Assembly: GCA_028023455.1 (NCBI GenBank) | Contig: JAQFVV010000185.1 | Location: 1,751,239 to 1,815,238, forward strand | Reading direction: 5' to 3' | DNA from: Epiperipatus broadwayi | Lineage: Eukaryota; Onychophora; Udeonychophora; Euonychophora; Peripatidae | Length of the DNA: 64,000 bases | In this document: in pieces, positions 46,772 to 60,264 of the stretch | Numbering within the stretch: the stretch's first letter is position 1 | How the letters are laid out: each line of letters opens with the position of its first letter | The notes under the pieces: model-generated | Database searches by the model: none | Seen by the model: the letters and a program-made list of their open reading frames with translations, nothing else | Told to the model about the DNA's origin: nothing | Translations under genes and position numbers: made by a program

Positions 46772-49700
46772 TGTAACAAATTAAGGTAGATCAAAGATCC
46801 AGTGTAACAAAATGAGATCTGGTCTATTAAAGTAATTATGAAATGTCAGAATTCAAACATTATTAAAATCTCAAATATTCAAGTATTATAAACATTAATA
46901 AACTGATCAAAAGTATCATTGTAACTTAAATAAACTAGATTAAAGATCCATTGTAATAAAATTAAGGTTTAGATCAAAAGATATTGATTAAATGATCATG
47001 AAATGTCAAATATTATTAAAAAATTATGAATCCAAAATATTCAGTATATTATTATATTCAGCTTAACTTAATGAAGAGGATCAACTGGATCAAGTATATT
47101 ATTTAATCAAGAAATGATTCAAATATAAATATTTATTTTATTTCAAAAAGCTTCCAATATAAATATTTAGCTTAATAAACGAAAAATGCATTGTAGATTT
47201 TTATATCAAAAGAAAAGAATTATTTAACCTGAGTAGTGGCTATTAAACCAAAGATCAGACTGAGTTATCTATCATATTACGGGTCATTGGATGAAATGAA
47301 ACATATTTCTATCATTAGATTTCTCAAGATATCCCACTATCAATAATTATAAGCAAATTATTAATAACAAGTATTATAACTCAGGTATATGAAATCACGT
47401 GAGGTGAGTACACTAGTAATTCAATAAAATATAACTCAGGTATACAGACAGTAGATCTTATCCACTTTCATTTCTTGGTTTGATGTTAAGTGCATGTTTA
47501 AACAAATACTAAGTGAATATGGTCTAGCAGGGCGCCACTAGATTATTTGAATCTAGACACAGTTATATCTAATAACCTTTTCACATGTACCGGGTTTGAA
47601 TCCCCTTTTTGGTACTTTATTTCTAATAAAAATGGGAGATTTTGCTTTTTGAGCCATATCACTATACGCACTAATATTTAGGTAAAAGTAAAACATCTAT
47701 AAACCAAAGTGGAGTACATTAGACATAAATCATTTCTCAGATCTTAGCATAACAAATGTGTTTCAATATTTTTATAAGTTTACTAGCTCAGATTATATAT
47801 AACTAATTTAGGATGGCAATTCACTCATCCTTGCATGAAATAGATGATGGGAGGTGGTTATAATAATACTAAGAAATCACTAAATATTATGAAATTAATA
47901 TTTATTTATGGCCTTTAAACATTTAAACAGCTCATTAATTAAAACGTTGATGACGATGATGATGATGATAATAATAACGATAATGACAAGGGTTTCAACT
48001 ACAGCTCTAGGACTAAGCCTAAACATAAAACTAATTTTTATAAAGAAATTCATAATTATTGCTTAATTTTAGCATATTTACTTATATCTTAAATAACTGA
48101 TATTCAACCACTGATGATGATGAATGATCACACTTAACAAAGACTACACTTAATGAAATATATATGCCTCGTTTAATAAAACAAACTAATATTTATTACT
48201 GCACTTCTAACATATACATAAAATTTTCTAGACATACATGAAAATTGACATGAATAATAACAATAATAATAATTGATTATATAACAATCCTCAGATTAAT
48301 TTCAAGTTCTTCCCCCTTTCCCTTCAAATGTATATTGTATTAAGTTGGATGTCACATTGACCATGATTTTCACTCCATGAGAAAAGTATTTCAAGAAAAA
48401 AAATATTATCCGCTCATTAGCACACATACCTTATAAATCTAACATGTAAGTAGAATGTTAAAAAAAATGTTAATAGAAATTAGAAAAATCAAGTTCTTAG
48501 AAAAGAGTTTTAAATCATTATCTCCCCCTCCCTTCTAAGCGCTGAAATCTATACTTTCTCAAGACAAAATAATTTAATATTTTAACACCACCTATTATTT
48601 CACATTCACTCACAATTATACACATATAAAATATCACTATGTATGTGCGTGTTTTATCCCAAAATAATAATAATATATTAGTTAAAACTAAAATCATAAT
48701 ACCATAAAAAAAAATTATTTTACACATTAATATTTCATAACTGTAAAATTAATAAACAAATAAATTTTGATACATTCAAAATCATTTATGTAGTTCAAAG
48801 CTATTATTATTAAGACATTCTTGGTTTCCATCGATCTGAATTGTCTTTAAAAGTTCTTTAAATAAAATATGTCACTTTATTACTAAATTTTTATTAATAC
48901 TCTGATTTCATAAAGAAAATAGATATAAAAGTCATATTACCGATCCAAGGGTTCACTTGTCTTGTATACTGTCTATACTTGGCAGCAACAATTTCCATGT
49001 TCTTTGGAACAATCACTTTCTTGAAGTATATAATTATTTGATGATGAGGATCCTATTGAGGTTATTTGCTTTAGTGGATAATTTGGAAATCATTATATCA
49101 ATTTTTCTTCTCTTCCTGTCAAGCATTATTCTTTTAGTGAATGAAATACAGCAGTTGTTTTCACGTTATAAATTTCGATCTGGATTTAAACTCAGTTGTT
49201 GGAACAATTAATTGGACTTGATGATTAATATTTATCGGTAGATTAATTCATCTTTCATCGAATGCAGGTGAATGCTTTCTTCCTTCTATTAAAAACATCT
49301 TATTTCTTTGGTCAGTTGAAAGGTATAGAATATTATTTTCAGACAAGACATCTTTTCTTTCCTATATGATGTGCACCTTTACAGATGGTCAGGCAAAGAT
49401 GGGACATACATATAATTTTTCTACTCTGTCATTTCTTATATTTTCAACCTTCAATTTAATAGTCTAATAATCTGAATCATAATCACAATAATAATAATTC
49501 AACTGATTTTTCCAGACAGCTTTTATATTTAATTTTTGAGCCAACTCAAACCAATCAGAGATAGCGTCACTTGCTATTTTTGGACAAATTCGTTTTAATT
49601 AGATCTCTAATTTATTTTCAACTAAATTGTTTTTCAACTGAAAAGTTTAATCCTTTCCCAGGACCACAAAAAAAATCACACACCTGTTTTTTCCAGACAC

Positions 49701-50591
49701 TTTTGTTTTAAAAAAAAAATAGACTTGATTTTTCTGACTTTTTTCATGTCTATCTGTATTATTTAAAATTGGAGTGTCCTTCCCTTTATCTCTAGGTGAG
49801 ACTATTTCAAAATCAGACCTCACACCAAGTTTAAACTCAAAATAACAAATAATCATTTACAAAAACAAAACTGCTACAAAAATAGATATATCATTCAACA
49901 GATATTCTCTTTTAACACAAAATTGCAAAAAAAAAAAAATAAGTTGACAGATTTAACCCTTCTGGTACAAACTGTTGAATAATAAAAAAAATAATAATTT
50001 AACAGATTTTCTCATTTCTCTTTCAATATTTAATAAATGTAAATTTCTGTATGTAATGTGGACACATACTCATTCAGATTATTTATAAACTTACAATAAA
50101 ATAGTCTAATTGCTAGCTTAGTAATTATAACCCTATATTTGCAATTAAATCCTTAGCTTTTAAATCCCAATTACAATTATAGACAAGAAAAATAGAAATA
50201 TAGAATAAGACATTAAAATTGATCAGGCATAGGTTAGTTTTAAAGAAAGTTAAAGTGTTTAATATTTGAAATATAAAACAATTAAATAACTTACACATAC
50301 ATTGCCTATACGTATGCATTATAACTTTGCTTTTTAACAGAAAAACTAAATATTAAATAGTTTAAATGTGTGTATTACCTTTCTATCAACACACAAACAA
50401 ATAAAGCATATAATTGTTGACCCACTCTCCCTCTGTTTAAAGCTTTTACAACTGGATCTGGTAGGGTTTGAACTTGGATGCCCTACAGCTTCTTTTATGG
50501 TTATATAAAAATGTGATGATGATTTTTGGTTTTACCTTTTCTACATGCACATTACTATAAATTTAGCTAGTGACTAAATTGTAATGGCACA
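46772..50591. mobile_element. probable solo LTR (3.8 kb) inserted in R1
   Basis: It begins TGTAACAAATTAAGG and ends GTAATGGCACA, i.e. TG...CA, and is flanked by ATAT on both sides (46768-46771 and 50592-50595). The R1 copy at 1-2272 runs through this point without it. It has no coding frame above about 84 codons, no recognised domain and no internal direct repeat, so a large solo LTR is the simplest reading. The size is in line with the 1.9-5 kb LTRs elsewhere in the window. The strand cannot be decided. A (GAT)n/(AAT)n patch lies at about 47955-47980. Confidence 0.55.
47521..47612 (+). repeat. tRNA-like segment with B box
   Basis: GGTCTAGCAGGGCGCC resembles a 5' tRNA segment with an A-box-like TAGCAGGG. 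About 70 bases later CGGGTTTGAATCCCC is a good B box, followed by GGTAC. The cloverleaf is not convincing; probably a tRNA-derived repeat rather than a functional tRNA. Confidence 0.35.
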
Positions 50592-51290
50592 ATATAATGT
50601 TTAAATATTTTTGCAAAAGGGCCGATAAAGGAATCAAATATATTCTAATTCAAATTTCAATTACTTGCTATTTAGATTCAGAAGGGGCACGATATTTGGG
50701 GCATGATTAATATAATTTTATAATGCGTTAAAATAGTTTTAGTTAAAAGTTCATTTGACTTTAATTAATTTGATCAAGTCATCACATAGAGCATTCTATA
50801 ATTGGGTTTTATTTTTCAAATGGTGACTCTTAAGTCATCATCTTCAACGTTGCTGGCGTAGGGCTATCGTTCGTTTCGCATGCTTGTCGATGATAATCTT
50901 TCTGTTATTTTAAATTATCGAGGAAGAAGGCACTTCCTCTCCTGTTCATATTAGTCAAAGGGCATAAGACTTGTCAGAAGCAAGCCGCCATAGGACTTCG
51001 ATCATCGATTAGCTATCGTCTTTCAATTTCACTTTCTAGCTCATAATTCATCAGCAGCATTGCCTTGCTGTTCCAGTAAAGCCCACTCTAATGCTCGTAA
51101 TTTGTGATGAAGTGATTTAAATTAAAGTCGAACAAATTTTCAGTCATATTTAATTAAATAATTTTTCCAATAAAGATTAAAGTTATGCCCTAAATACGTA
51201 TCTTGCTCTTCGTGAATGGATTTGCGAATGTGAAAATAAATATCACATTCTTTTGTATAAAATTAGAGTAATAAATTCCTTTACTAATGA
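50592..51290 (+). repeat. dispersed repeat R1, copy 2, second part
   Basis: Reverse complement of about 1-800: the GGCCGATAAAGGAATC region matches 781-800, and GCCCTAAATACGTATCTTGC matches 95-120. Homology probably continues to the right but has no partner in the window. Confidence 0.75.
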
Positions 51291-54171
51291 TTACCTTTAT
51301 CTGCCTTTTATTCCTTGTTGGGTGCTTATACATAGTCTTTCAAATATTGTGTAATATTCATTGGCATATAACAAGGACCGCCACTCTTATTATTATTATA
51401 AATTCTGTTAAAGGCTAGAGGTAATTAATATAATCATCATTTAAAATTCAAACAAAACAAATTATTATTATTAAATATTTTCTAAACACACTTGGTTTCT
51501 TAGTGCTTAATTCTTTCATAATTATTTTAATGTTAATACTCGCTGTCTGTGTTGGCAACCCGAACATATACATATGATTTGATTTAAAATTATTTTAGTC
51601 ATTTATTATCAGATATTAATGTCAATTCAGAGGTCTCTGATCCTCACCAACTGTTGAGCTAGTTTCTTGGTGCATAGCACTGTGCCGTCGATTTAGATTT
51701 CTACTAATCAGAGCTGTGGAGTTGGGTTTGAATTCAGTCTTGGTTCAGCTGAGTTTGGATCCGACTTACAGTTTAGGTGGTGGGTTTTTCGACTGGTACA
51801 ATATATATATAAGCATATGCAATTAGTTTTCAATAATGGCACAGTTTTGTCTTCCATGAAATAATCATAGCTTATCAAGCATTGTGTATATTGCTTTAAG
51901 AGAAACAAATTATCTTTCAAGAAATTAAAAAAAAATGTATGGGACAATTCAAATTATATAATAATGATAAGACAAAATTAAATTTTTTATTTTTATTTTG
52001 GATACAGTGAATCAAAATTAAATTGTTTACCTTTTTGGAATATACATATATTTTTTATCAATAATTCATATTAGTTACAATGGTAGTTTTAATGTAGTAT
52101 TTATGTGTCCACACCCTTTTGTATTTTTTATTAAAAACATTGGATTTATATTTTTGTAAATTTACTTCAATATTTTGACTATTTATAAGTAAATCATCTT
52201 CAGGAATAATTATTATGCATTCTATGATTGAATAAAAAAATTAAAAATGGTGACTACATCAAAATTAGATTTTTCTCATAAATCCCTTTACTACATACAG
52301 TTAAAATTGATGGTGATAAAAATCTCATATTGATTCTCTCATTATTTTTCATTTTTTTAAATTTAATCACATGATGTATGTTTAATATGCTGGAGATAAT
52401 GTTAATATAAAAGGTTAAAATATATGAACAAAAATTGCATGAAAGTAAAATTTCAATGTTGTTAATGACAGATGAGGAAGGTGAAAACATAGAAATTATA
52501 ATACATTATATACATGCATATGTATATATAAAAATACTGAATCATTAGTAATCTACTACAGCATTAAAATCTTTGCAAGATAATTTCTTTAATTCATAGA
52601 CTGTTTTATCAGCTTCACAACAAACTACTTTATTTCATTCATACATGTCACATGTGGCCTCTTTTTAGATAGTTTATAATCTTCTGAATTCTAGTTAAGA
52701 TTTTTATTGCCTATTTATAATCATCTTTTTCCATCTCCATTTTAATATTTTAATTAGTTTCGTGATGTCAATGCTATCTGTTTGTTCACTTATCCATGTA
52801 GTAAGTTACTGATCATTTTTTGTTATACTCTACATATAAGACATATGTTTCAATAAGTGATCTTAAATATCGCTACTATATTAGATTTACATGTAAAAAC
52901 TGGTAAAATGTGTCTATTAAAAACCTTTCAAACTTATACATATATTTCCTTTTAATATTGTTATTTCTATCAATAGAACTCCATAAAACTTTAATTCTCT
53001 TATTAATTTAATCTATTGTGTTTTCATTATATATTAATCAGACCAAAATTGTTATAGCTAATTGACTTTTTTAATTCCTGAATATCAATATCAATTTCGT
53101 TCACCTGTGAAAATTTATTAAACATTACTTTATTCTTTTTAATACATTAAAGATTAGCCTTCTCAAGCTATTGTGCATGCACATGCACAATAGCTTGAGA
53201 AGGCTGATCTTTAATGTATTACAATTTATAAAACATAGCACTATAAAAATAAATGCTTATTTATTCTTTTTAGTTTTCATATTTAACTCTATTTTTTTTT
53301 ATGGTTTGAATATATTGGTTGCAAAAATAAACACAACTTTTTCAAAATCCTAAATGTGTTTAATAATATCCATGTATTTATATTTCTTCAGCTTTCCATT
53401 TTAGTCCACAAAATAATTATTGTAAATTATAGTAAACATTCTAATGTGTAACATAAGCTTTTCAGTGGTAATCATTTTAAAGTCACCATGTAATATAATT
53501 ATTAGAGCAGCATTATGAGGAGTATTATTTTGAAAATATCATTATATTAATGATCCAAAGCTTCAATTACTGTGACAAAATGACATTTGTTTATCTAAAA
53601 AATACAATGCATAGTGGTAACTAATATGTGTTAGTCTTTTGCTTGATCTTTAGATTAACTTCATTCCATAGACAGGTTATATCATGGTAAAGATCTTAAA
53701 CAAAATTATTAGAAAATTGATAGATCTGTGATTTTTGATATATTCTTTAACACTTTGTTTTGAATATGAATATCACTACTGCATTCTTCCAATCATCTAA
53801 TATGTCTTTATCATTTAGACATTTGGAACATAATTTTGCCAACAAATTTTCTATTTCTTTAGCTGATTATTTTAAAATATCAATAATAATCATGTTTAGA
53901 ACATTTTATCTTCTTAATAGATTTTATTGCATGTATTCAATATATTAAATATTTATAGAATAATATCTATTTATTAAATTTACTTTATATTTAAAAAAAC
54001 AGCAACTAAGATCATTATTATCCAATAGTTTAAAACAGGATGTATTAATTTTAGCAGTCATTTTAAGGGCTGCTGGAGGCAATCTTACTTTGTAAGATAA
54101 TACAATTCATAAATATTACCAAAAACAGACTATTTTTATTTTGCTCTTATATCCTATAAATATAATTTATT
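51291..54171. other. AT-rich sequence without recognisable gene; SINE-like piece and one perfect hairpin
   Basis: No gene is recognised. 51700-51803 holds a B-box-like GGGTTTGAATTCAG and the CGACTGGTACAATA end shared in form with the 41758-44915 insertion. Short frames such as 51708-51947 and 52254-52490 have no domain. The hairpin at 53141-53220 is listed separately. Confidence 0.55.
53141..53220. repeat. ~80-bp nearly perfect palindrome
   Basis: The arms AATACATTAAAGATTAGCC... and ...GGCTGATCTTTAATGTATT pair over about 39 bases around GCATGCACATGC with one mismatch. The centre includes AGCTATTGTGC and its reverse complement, the same 11 bases that head each ~330-bp unit at 3791 and 4121. 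It would form a strong hairpin or cruciform. Confidence 0.85.
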
Positions 54172-54412
54172 CAAACCACTTCAAACATTTTTTAGCAAAA
54201 CACTTTATTTGTACATAAATACATACACCTTACATTTTGACTGTCCTGCAGACTTCTTCAGAGTCAGTTTACTGGCTCTGAAAAAGACTGCAGGACAGGT
54301 AAAATGTGAACTGACTCTGAATAAGACTGCAGCACAGTTAAAACATAAGCTGTATGTATATATGTACAAATAAAGGGTTTTGATAAAAGTGTTTGAAGTG
54401 GTTTGGGTAAAT
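54172..54412. mobile_element. inverted pair of Penelope-type tails with eroded hammerheads
   Basis: Arms starting CAAACCACTTCAAACA (54174) and ending TGTTTGAAGTGGTTTG (about 54405) are reverse complements over about 100 bases. Each includes a TACAAATAAAG stretch next to a hammerhead-like motif. On the minus strand (54233-54265) the motif reads CTGAAGA, AGTCTG, CAGGA, CAGTC, AAAAT. On the plus strand two versions start CTGAAAA (54277) and CTGAATA (about 54317), followed by GACTGCAGG and GACTGCAGC. All have lost the G of GAAA. This string resembles the CTGAAGAAG...CGAAACG signature of Penelope-like pLTR hammerheads. No coding part remains. The 70-codon frame at 54205-54417 is incidental. Confidence 0.6.
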
Positions 54413-54789
54413 TGCATTTATAGTGATGCAATTATTTTAAATAATTGCAAAATACTTCAATCAAGGGTGTGAATAACATCCAAAACAATATTAAAATTTT
54501 CTGTGAAAAAAATACTAAAATAGATAATATAAAACCTACTTCAAAATCTTGCTATATACATAAATAATTTTATTTCAATTAGTTTATAACACTTATGTGC
54601 TTATATAAGGAATATTATTACAAATATATTAATAGAATGTGGATTTGTTTTCTAAAATATAATCTTCTTATATATTTCAGAAGATTAACTTGTTAATTTT
54701 TTGAAATCAATATCTAGGGACTTGTGAGAAGATTATACACTAAAGCACTTATTGCATCAAGATAAGTAAACTTTAAAAAAAAAATATTA

Positions 54790-54836
54790 ACATTTTGTGT
54801 TATATATATATATATATATATATATAACACAAAATG

Positions 54837-54870
<34 letters not shown>
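54790..54870. repeat. (TA)n microsatellites with flanking inverted ACATTTTGTGTT
   Basis: Two TA tracts (about 54801-54825 and 54841-54870). The first is flanked by AACATTTTGTGTTA and its reverse complement, so the whole can fold as a hairpin. The second ends where the next LTR begins. Confidence 0.9.
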
Positions 54871-54875
<5 letters not shown>

Positions 54876-57800
54876 ATCTTCTCTTTGGATCATCATCTAA
54901 TCTAGACTCATGTTTGGCGCTATAATCCGTCTTTGTGTCTTTCTCTTTGAATGCTGGAATCATATATACGAATCGGGCTGCACCTTTCATGGCACCACAC
55001 TCACCCTTTGTAACCTTCACTATCCGAATAATAAAGAATATAAGCACAAAGAAACAAAGATCTTAAACTAACAAAATGATTCCTTTATTCCTTTAATGAA
55101 CAAATCTATCATGAAACTATAAGTCTAAAGAAGATCACAATGTGATTAATAAAGATAATAACTTCTGGTCAAACCAGCTTTGAAATCCAAACAAACAAAA
55201 TGTGATGAGCTAAATTTGATATTCAGCAAACCAATAAATAACTATTAATTATATCTCTGGAATGATTACGAAATTAAAATTATAAGTGAAATAATAAGTA
55301 AATTATGATGTAGATGACTAAATGGATGATGAAAATAAGTAATAATTAAATAGTAGAATGAAATGAGTATAAGAATGAAGAGAAAAGAACGAAGATGTAT
55401 GAGAATAATGAATGATTAAGATGATGATAGAATAAGAGTTAATAAATAGTTAAGATGCTAGAAGAATAAGAGTTACTGTATGATTAATCAATTATGATAA
55501 TGAATTAATGTCAAATGAGAATGAATAAATAAAAGAACGTGAACAATGTTGATGATGGAGACTGAAATCTTAAATTATAAACAAATATCGTATTAAATGG
55601 TAGGAAGATAAGCTAAATAAAAATAGGTATTCCAAGCTTGACACAACCAGAATATTTATCATAAAGTTAAAACAAGCTATACATTTTTATGACAAAAGAA
55701 GTAATTTATACCTTAAAGTTTGGTTGACTTTCATAAAACAGTGAAAGTAATCTAATTCACGTCCAATTATAATAATTAACTAGCTATAAAATTTACTACA
55801 AATTCAAATTCTACCTTGGAACTTAACAACTAATTCTTCTCAGGGTTCAAACACTCAAAGATCATTCTACAAGATATACTTGGATCAGTGAGAGGAATTT
55901 TTACCACTACCCGAATATAATGCACAAAACAATTCTTAATATAAACTCAAATTAACAACTATATTTAGTAATTCTACAGAAACTTTATACACTCAATAAC
56001 TATTATAAACATTAAAATTTAAGAAATAGGAATAACTTTTTAATGACTAAATACAATAACTTACCAAATTCCTTTTTTCAAATAATTATAAACCATGTGA
56101 TCAAGATCAGTGAATGACAGCTCTGTGGATTCAACTAAACCGATTAAACCAATATTAAGTGTTTATCTTTTAGTATATCACTTAAAATAATATATACTTG
56201 AGGTTAATACCATTTTGATCATTAAGTGAGGAGGCCTTAGATGTACTCATAAATCATAAGTCTTAACAAAATATATTATGATATACCGACATATAGTTAA
56301 TTTTACTATATATCGGTCGATGATGATTTAAATATATAATCCTCTGGTATTTTGATAGAAATAACAATAATAGTGTGTATGGTTATTATCAATAAGACTA
56401 CAGGCAACTAAATAAATTTTTAAACACATCAAGCTTCATTTACAATATTTACAAATTTATTTCAGACACATTGTCTGAAATAAAACCAATACATCAACTT
56501 AAACTCAGGAATGGAAAATACTTGGTATCCCATTAATTATACACATAGTAAATAAGACCAACTAATACAGTGATGTTTATAGTATCACTATAATTAAAGG
56601 CTAAGTTTTTATAATTATTCTATCTTATAGAGCAAAAGATTTAAACTTTATTTAAGTTAAACTAGCATTTAAGTTATAAACAAAATGTACTTAGGTCTTT
56701 GGGTTATACAACACTTTTTAAATCTAAAAACTTGAAGTTATGATTTAGTGTATTGAACTGTAACTATTTAATTTGTCAGAATATGATGAGGGCAATTATC
56801 ATATGCAGAACAATTAATAATTTATTATATTTTAATATGAAAAGTTTAATATATTGATGTGGAGACAGACATCATAAGTTAACTGCACATATGACACTAA
56901 ACATTACCTATGTCCACAACCTAATTATTGAATATTTAACTGATCTTACTGATCCATTGTCAAATCACTACTTGATGAAAATAAATCCACACTGCCCATG
57001 TGCATTACTTGCTCTTTCATCTAGAAGTTATACAATCACTAGTAGGTTTTGGTTTGGTTTGTTTATAAACTGATGAAGATCCTACAACATCATAAAATAC
57101 TATTCCAATTTGGCAAACATTATAGATAGACCAGTGTTTTTTAATCTAACACTATCTTATCCTTGCTATATGATTTTGAAATATGAAACTTCACCATACA
57201 TGTTGGAAAAGTAACTCTATTACATCATGAGGGATTAAACAATAAAGGGAGGATCTACAAAACAAAATGTTATTTGTATAATAATATAGCTAATTCTAAT
57301 ACATCTCTATAGGTATACACGTGTGGACCTTGCCTCATCAGGGGGAAAATAGAATTCAGACTGTGAATATCCTTTTTTGGGGTTAATTATGCTAGCTATG
57401 CATTATTTATTACTAGCATCAACCATACCATCCTCTCATGGAATCAATAATGGGTGATTCTACATCAGCCCATGCTCAATATTAATATTAATATTATTCT
57501 ATTTCATGCCATTATATGTCGCACATACTTATCAGCTAAAAGCTGTCACAAATCATTCTCAATATTATAGTAAGGTAAAATAGCACTAACAATAAAAGTG
57601 GAAACATAAATATTCCATTTCACAATGCAGAAACTATTAATGTATTAATAGACAAAGCAAAATATATGTCAAATAATCATTAATTATTTTAACCTAACAA
57701 TTATACTTTTGTTATAGCAACCACTATGCACGTAAACACTGAAGATCAACCTACATTTATATTTACAGTGGATATGTTCATTCATAGGCAAAATTAAAAA

Positions 57801-59848
57801 CTGAAAAAGGCTTAGATCATTTTTTTTCATATAAGAAAATAATTCAGTCATTATAGTATATCTTTAACAAAATGTCTGTTTGTTCACTTTTTTAATAATA
57901 CACTAAAATCTTTTTTTAAAATGGGAGAGGTGAATATCTCTTTCACTCTCTCTAGATAAATGACATTTAATATTATGTTTTTCCTTAATTGGGAAGCTAG
58001 CAAAAATATGTATAATAATACATGTATGCAGCATTATACATTTTTATATCTCTTTTACTAAATATATTTTATAGTATATATTTTATATGAAATAATAAGT
58101 ATATATTAAAGAAATTCCCAAATGACACATGAAGTAAGTATTATAAACTAACATAGCAATAAAAAAAATAAACACATATTTAACCCATTAGATTTTGTCT
58201 TATTAGTCAAACTTTATTTCATCTTTGTTATCTAAAATGATAAGAACTGATATTATGATGAGGAAAAATTCCCAAATAATGCATAGGTATATTTTTATTA
58301 TCCTGTTTGATGCTAATATAACAAAGCAATATTCAAATGTTTTCAAGTGTAGCATAATTATAATCGGTTTATCCATGTTTCAATCCAGATAATTTTCCTT
58401 AAAATGATGTTAGAGTTTCATTACAATTACATATTCAACTTTTTAAAATTATTTATTGATTTTATTCTTTTCTTTGTGGTAATATCTGTACCAATCTTTA
58501 AATACTCTGGACATTTTTTTTAACATTTTAAAAATATTATGATGCATATTTCCCTATAAAACTTTAAAAATAAATATTTATTTTATTCCATTTTACTAGC
58601 AAAGTATTATGTGATTAGCAATATTAAGAAGAATTTATTCAATTATAAATACGATATCCTTGGCATTTTTCATTACTCTGAAACTTTTCATTTTTATCAT
58701 TAAGCAAATTTGTGCTAAAGAAAAATTTGCAGATGAGTTTTTTTTCTCAAAAAGAAATAGAGAATAAAATCACACAATTATCTTTTAACTTTATTAAAGG
58801 TTAGATGATTCAAAAATGACTTTTTTGATTTGTTTATTTTATTTTCTAACATTTTTCTTCAAAATTATTTCCAATTATTTTGTTGAAATTATCATTTATA
58901 AGTAAGCACATTCCTCTACTTAATAATAAATGTGTGAAAACAAACATTTTTCGTCAGCCTTTTCTTTTAAATTTAAATAATTTGTGCATCATTTTTAAAT
59001 CTGAGAATTTAAAAATATGAACAAAATAAAAGCAAAAGCTTACTTTCTCTTGAATTGTTCTTGTTTTGAAGTCATATTTATTGAAGTAAATTATGATCCA
59101 CATCGTTACCATTTCTTCTTTTGAAGTATAACTTTCAGAAATAATCAAATCGATGGAAAACAGTGTTGTGACTATAGCAAGGTTTTAAGATTTCTTTTAA
59201 ATCATTTTAAAGAAACAATATTTTATAATCCCCTTCAAATAGATTCCAATTTTTTCTAATTTTTCAGCTTTTTCTTTCTTATTTTATAAGATTAGAGTTA
59301 AAGTCTGTTGATTCTAATTCTCTTTTTTTAATCACCCCCTACAACTTTTTATATCATATATAGCTTGTATTACAATCATTGCGGTAACAAATAGACCAAT
59401 AACCTTAGTGTGAATATCATTAATGTTACACCACCTGGCTTCATTTTTAATTATTACTCATAAGGTGCAAGGCTATTTTCAATTCAGTACAAAATTAGGC
59501 TATTTTCAATTCAGTACAAAAAGTATGCTTAATAATTAACTACAGCGATTCATTGTACAAGATTTACAAATTTAATTAATTAATTTATTTATTTCAATTG
59601 CTATTCAACAATAGTAAAATAGCAATATATTTATCTCCCAATTGATAACAATAGTTTTAAATTGTTATTTTATCCTTAATTAAAGCTTACACTGGGTTTG
59701 AAATCTCATCTTCACACTAAGCAGGTTTCCCAGTGGATCCAGAACAGCCTTTATTTAAAGCCACTTTATTAAGATTTTAATGCTAAATATATTTTTATGA
59801 TTTGAAATTTTGGATTATTTAATACAGGGACCTAAATAAAAAGTCACA
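54871..59848 (-). repeat. 3' LTR (~5 kb) of the third LTR element
   Basis: The left edge TAGTCATCTTCTC aligns with TGTGACCTTCTC at 62577, so the terminal TG is mutated. The right edge is set by GTCACA followed by the polypurine tract. The last ~3.5 kb has no partner inside the window, so the full length is inferred. It contains no gene; at about 59470-59521 a ~27-bp unit GGCTATTTTCAATTCAGTAC is tandemly duplicated. An old PBS copy (minus strand TAGCGCCAAACATGAG) lies inside at about 54908-54923. Confidence 0.68.
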
Positions 59849-59862
59849 ATACCCCCCCTTCA
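59849..59862 (-). promoter_or_regulatory. polypurine tract
   Basis: Minus strand GAAGGGGGGGTAT directly before TGTGACTT, the start of the 3' LTR. This is the expected plus-strand primer position in an LTR retrotransposon, and it defines the LTR edge. Confidence 0.65.
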
Positions 59863-60026
59863 TAGAAAACAAAATTCTAAATTTAATATATATTCCTTTA
59901 ACCATCATTTAATATAACATAGTTTAAACAATATTACACAATACCCATGTTAGATTACCATGTCATAAAGAACTTATTTAGTTTATCTACTACTTGTAAA
60001 TATATTTTTTTTTCTCATATGTCATA

Positions 60027-60112
60027 GCATCGGCCAGGATGTGAACCCACAACCATCTGCAACCAACTACTTGCTTGCAAGGTGGATGTGATGACCTCTT
60101 GGCTAACAATGC
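60027..60112 (-). repeat. tRNA-like (SINE-type) sequence
   Basis: Minus strand starts GCATTGTTAGCCAAGAGG. The A box (TTAGCCAAGAGGTC) matches the consensus well, the B box is GGGTTCACATCC, and the ends GCATTG and CGATGC pair over six bases as an acceptor stem. At 86 bases with a poor T stem it is more likely a tRNA-derived retroposon head than a working tRNA; an A-rich tail (nine A, 60007-60015) follows. It lies between the polypurine tract and the gag-like frame. Confidence 0.5.
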
Positions 60113-60264
60113 CTGACTAAATATTATTTTTATTAAATTCATTTTATCAAAGATACACTTTTGCTTTATTAACAATTATTAGAGAATTTTACTCACTACA
60201 TATTTTGTTTTGATACATATTATGTCTGAAATAATATGCACAAATAATTATGTCACAATCAGCT

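Noticed and set aside
49647-54417. Small frames at 49647, 50125, 51708, 52254, 53171, 53760 and 54205
   Set aside because: All below 80 codons, low complexity or inside repeats, without recognisable domains or splice-like context.
60027-60112. Functional tRNA gene
   Set aside because: A and B boxes and six acceptor pairs are present, but it is 86 bases without a good T stem and has an A-rich tail, so a tRNA-derived retroposon fits better.
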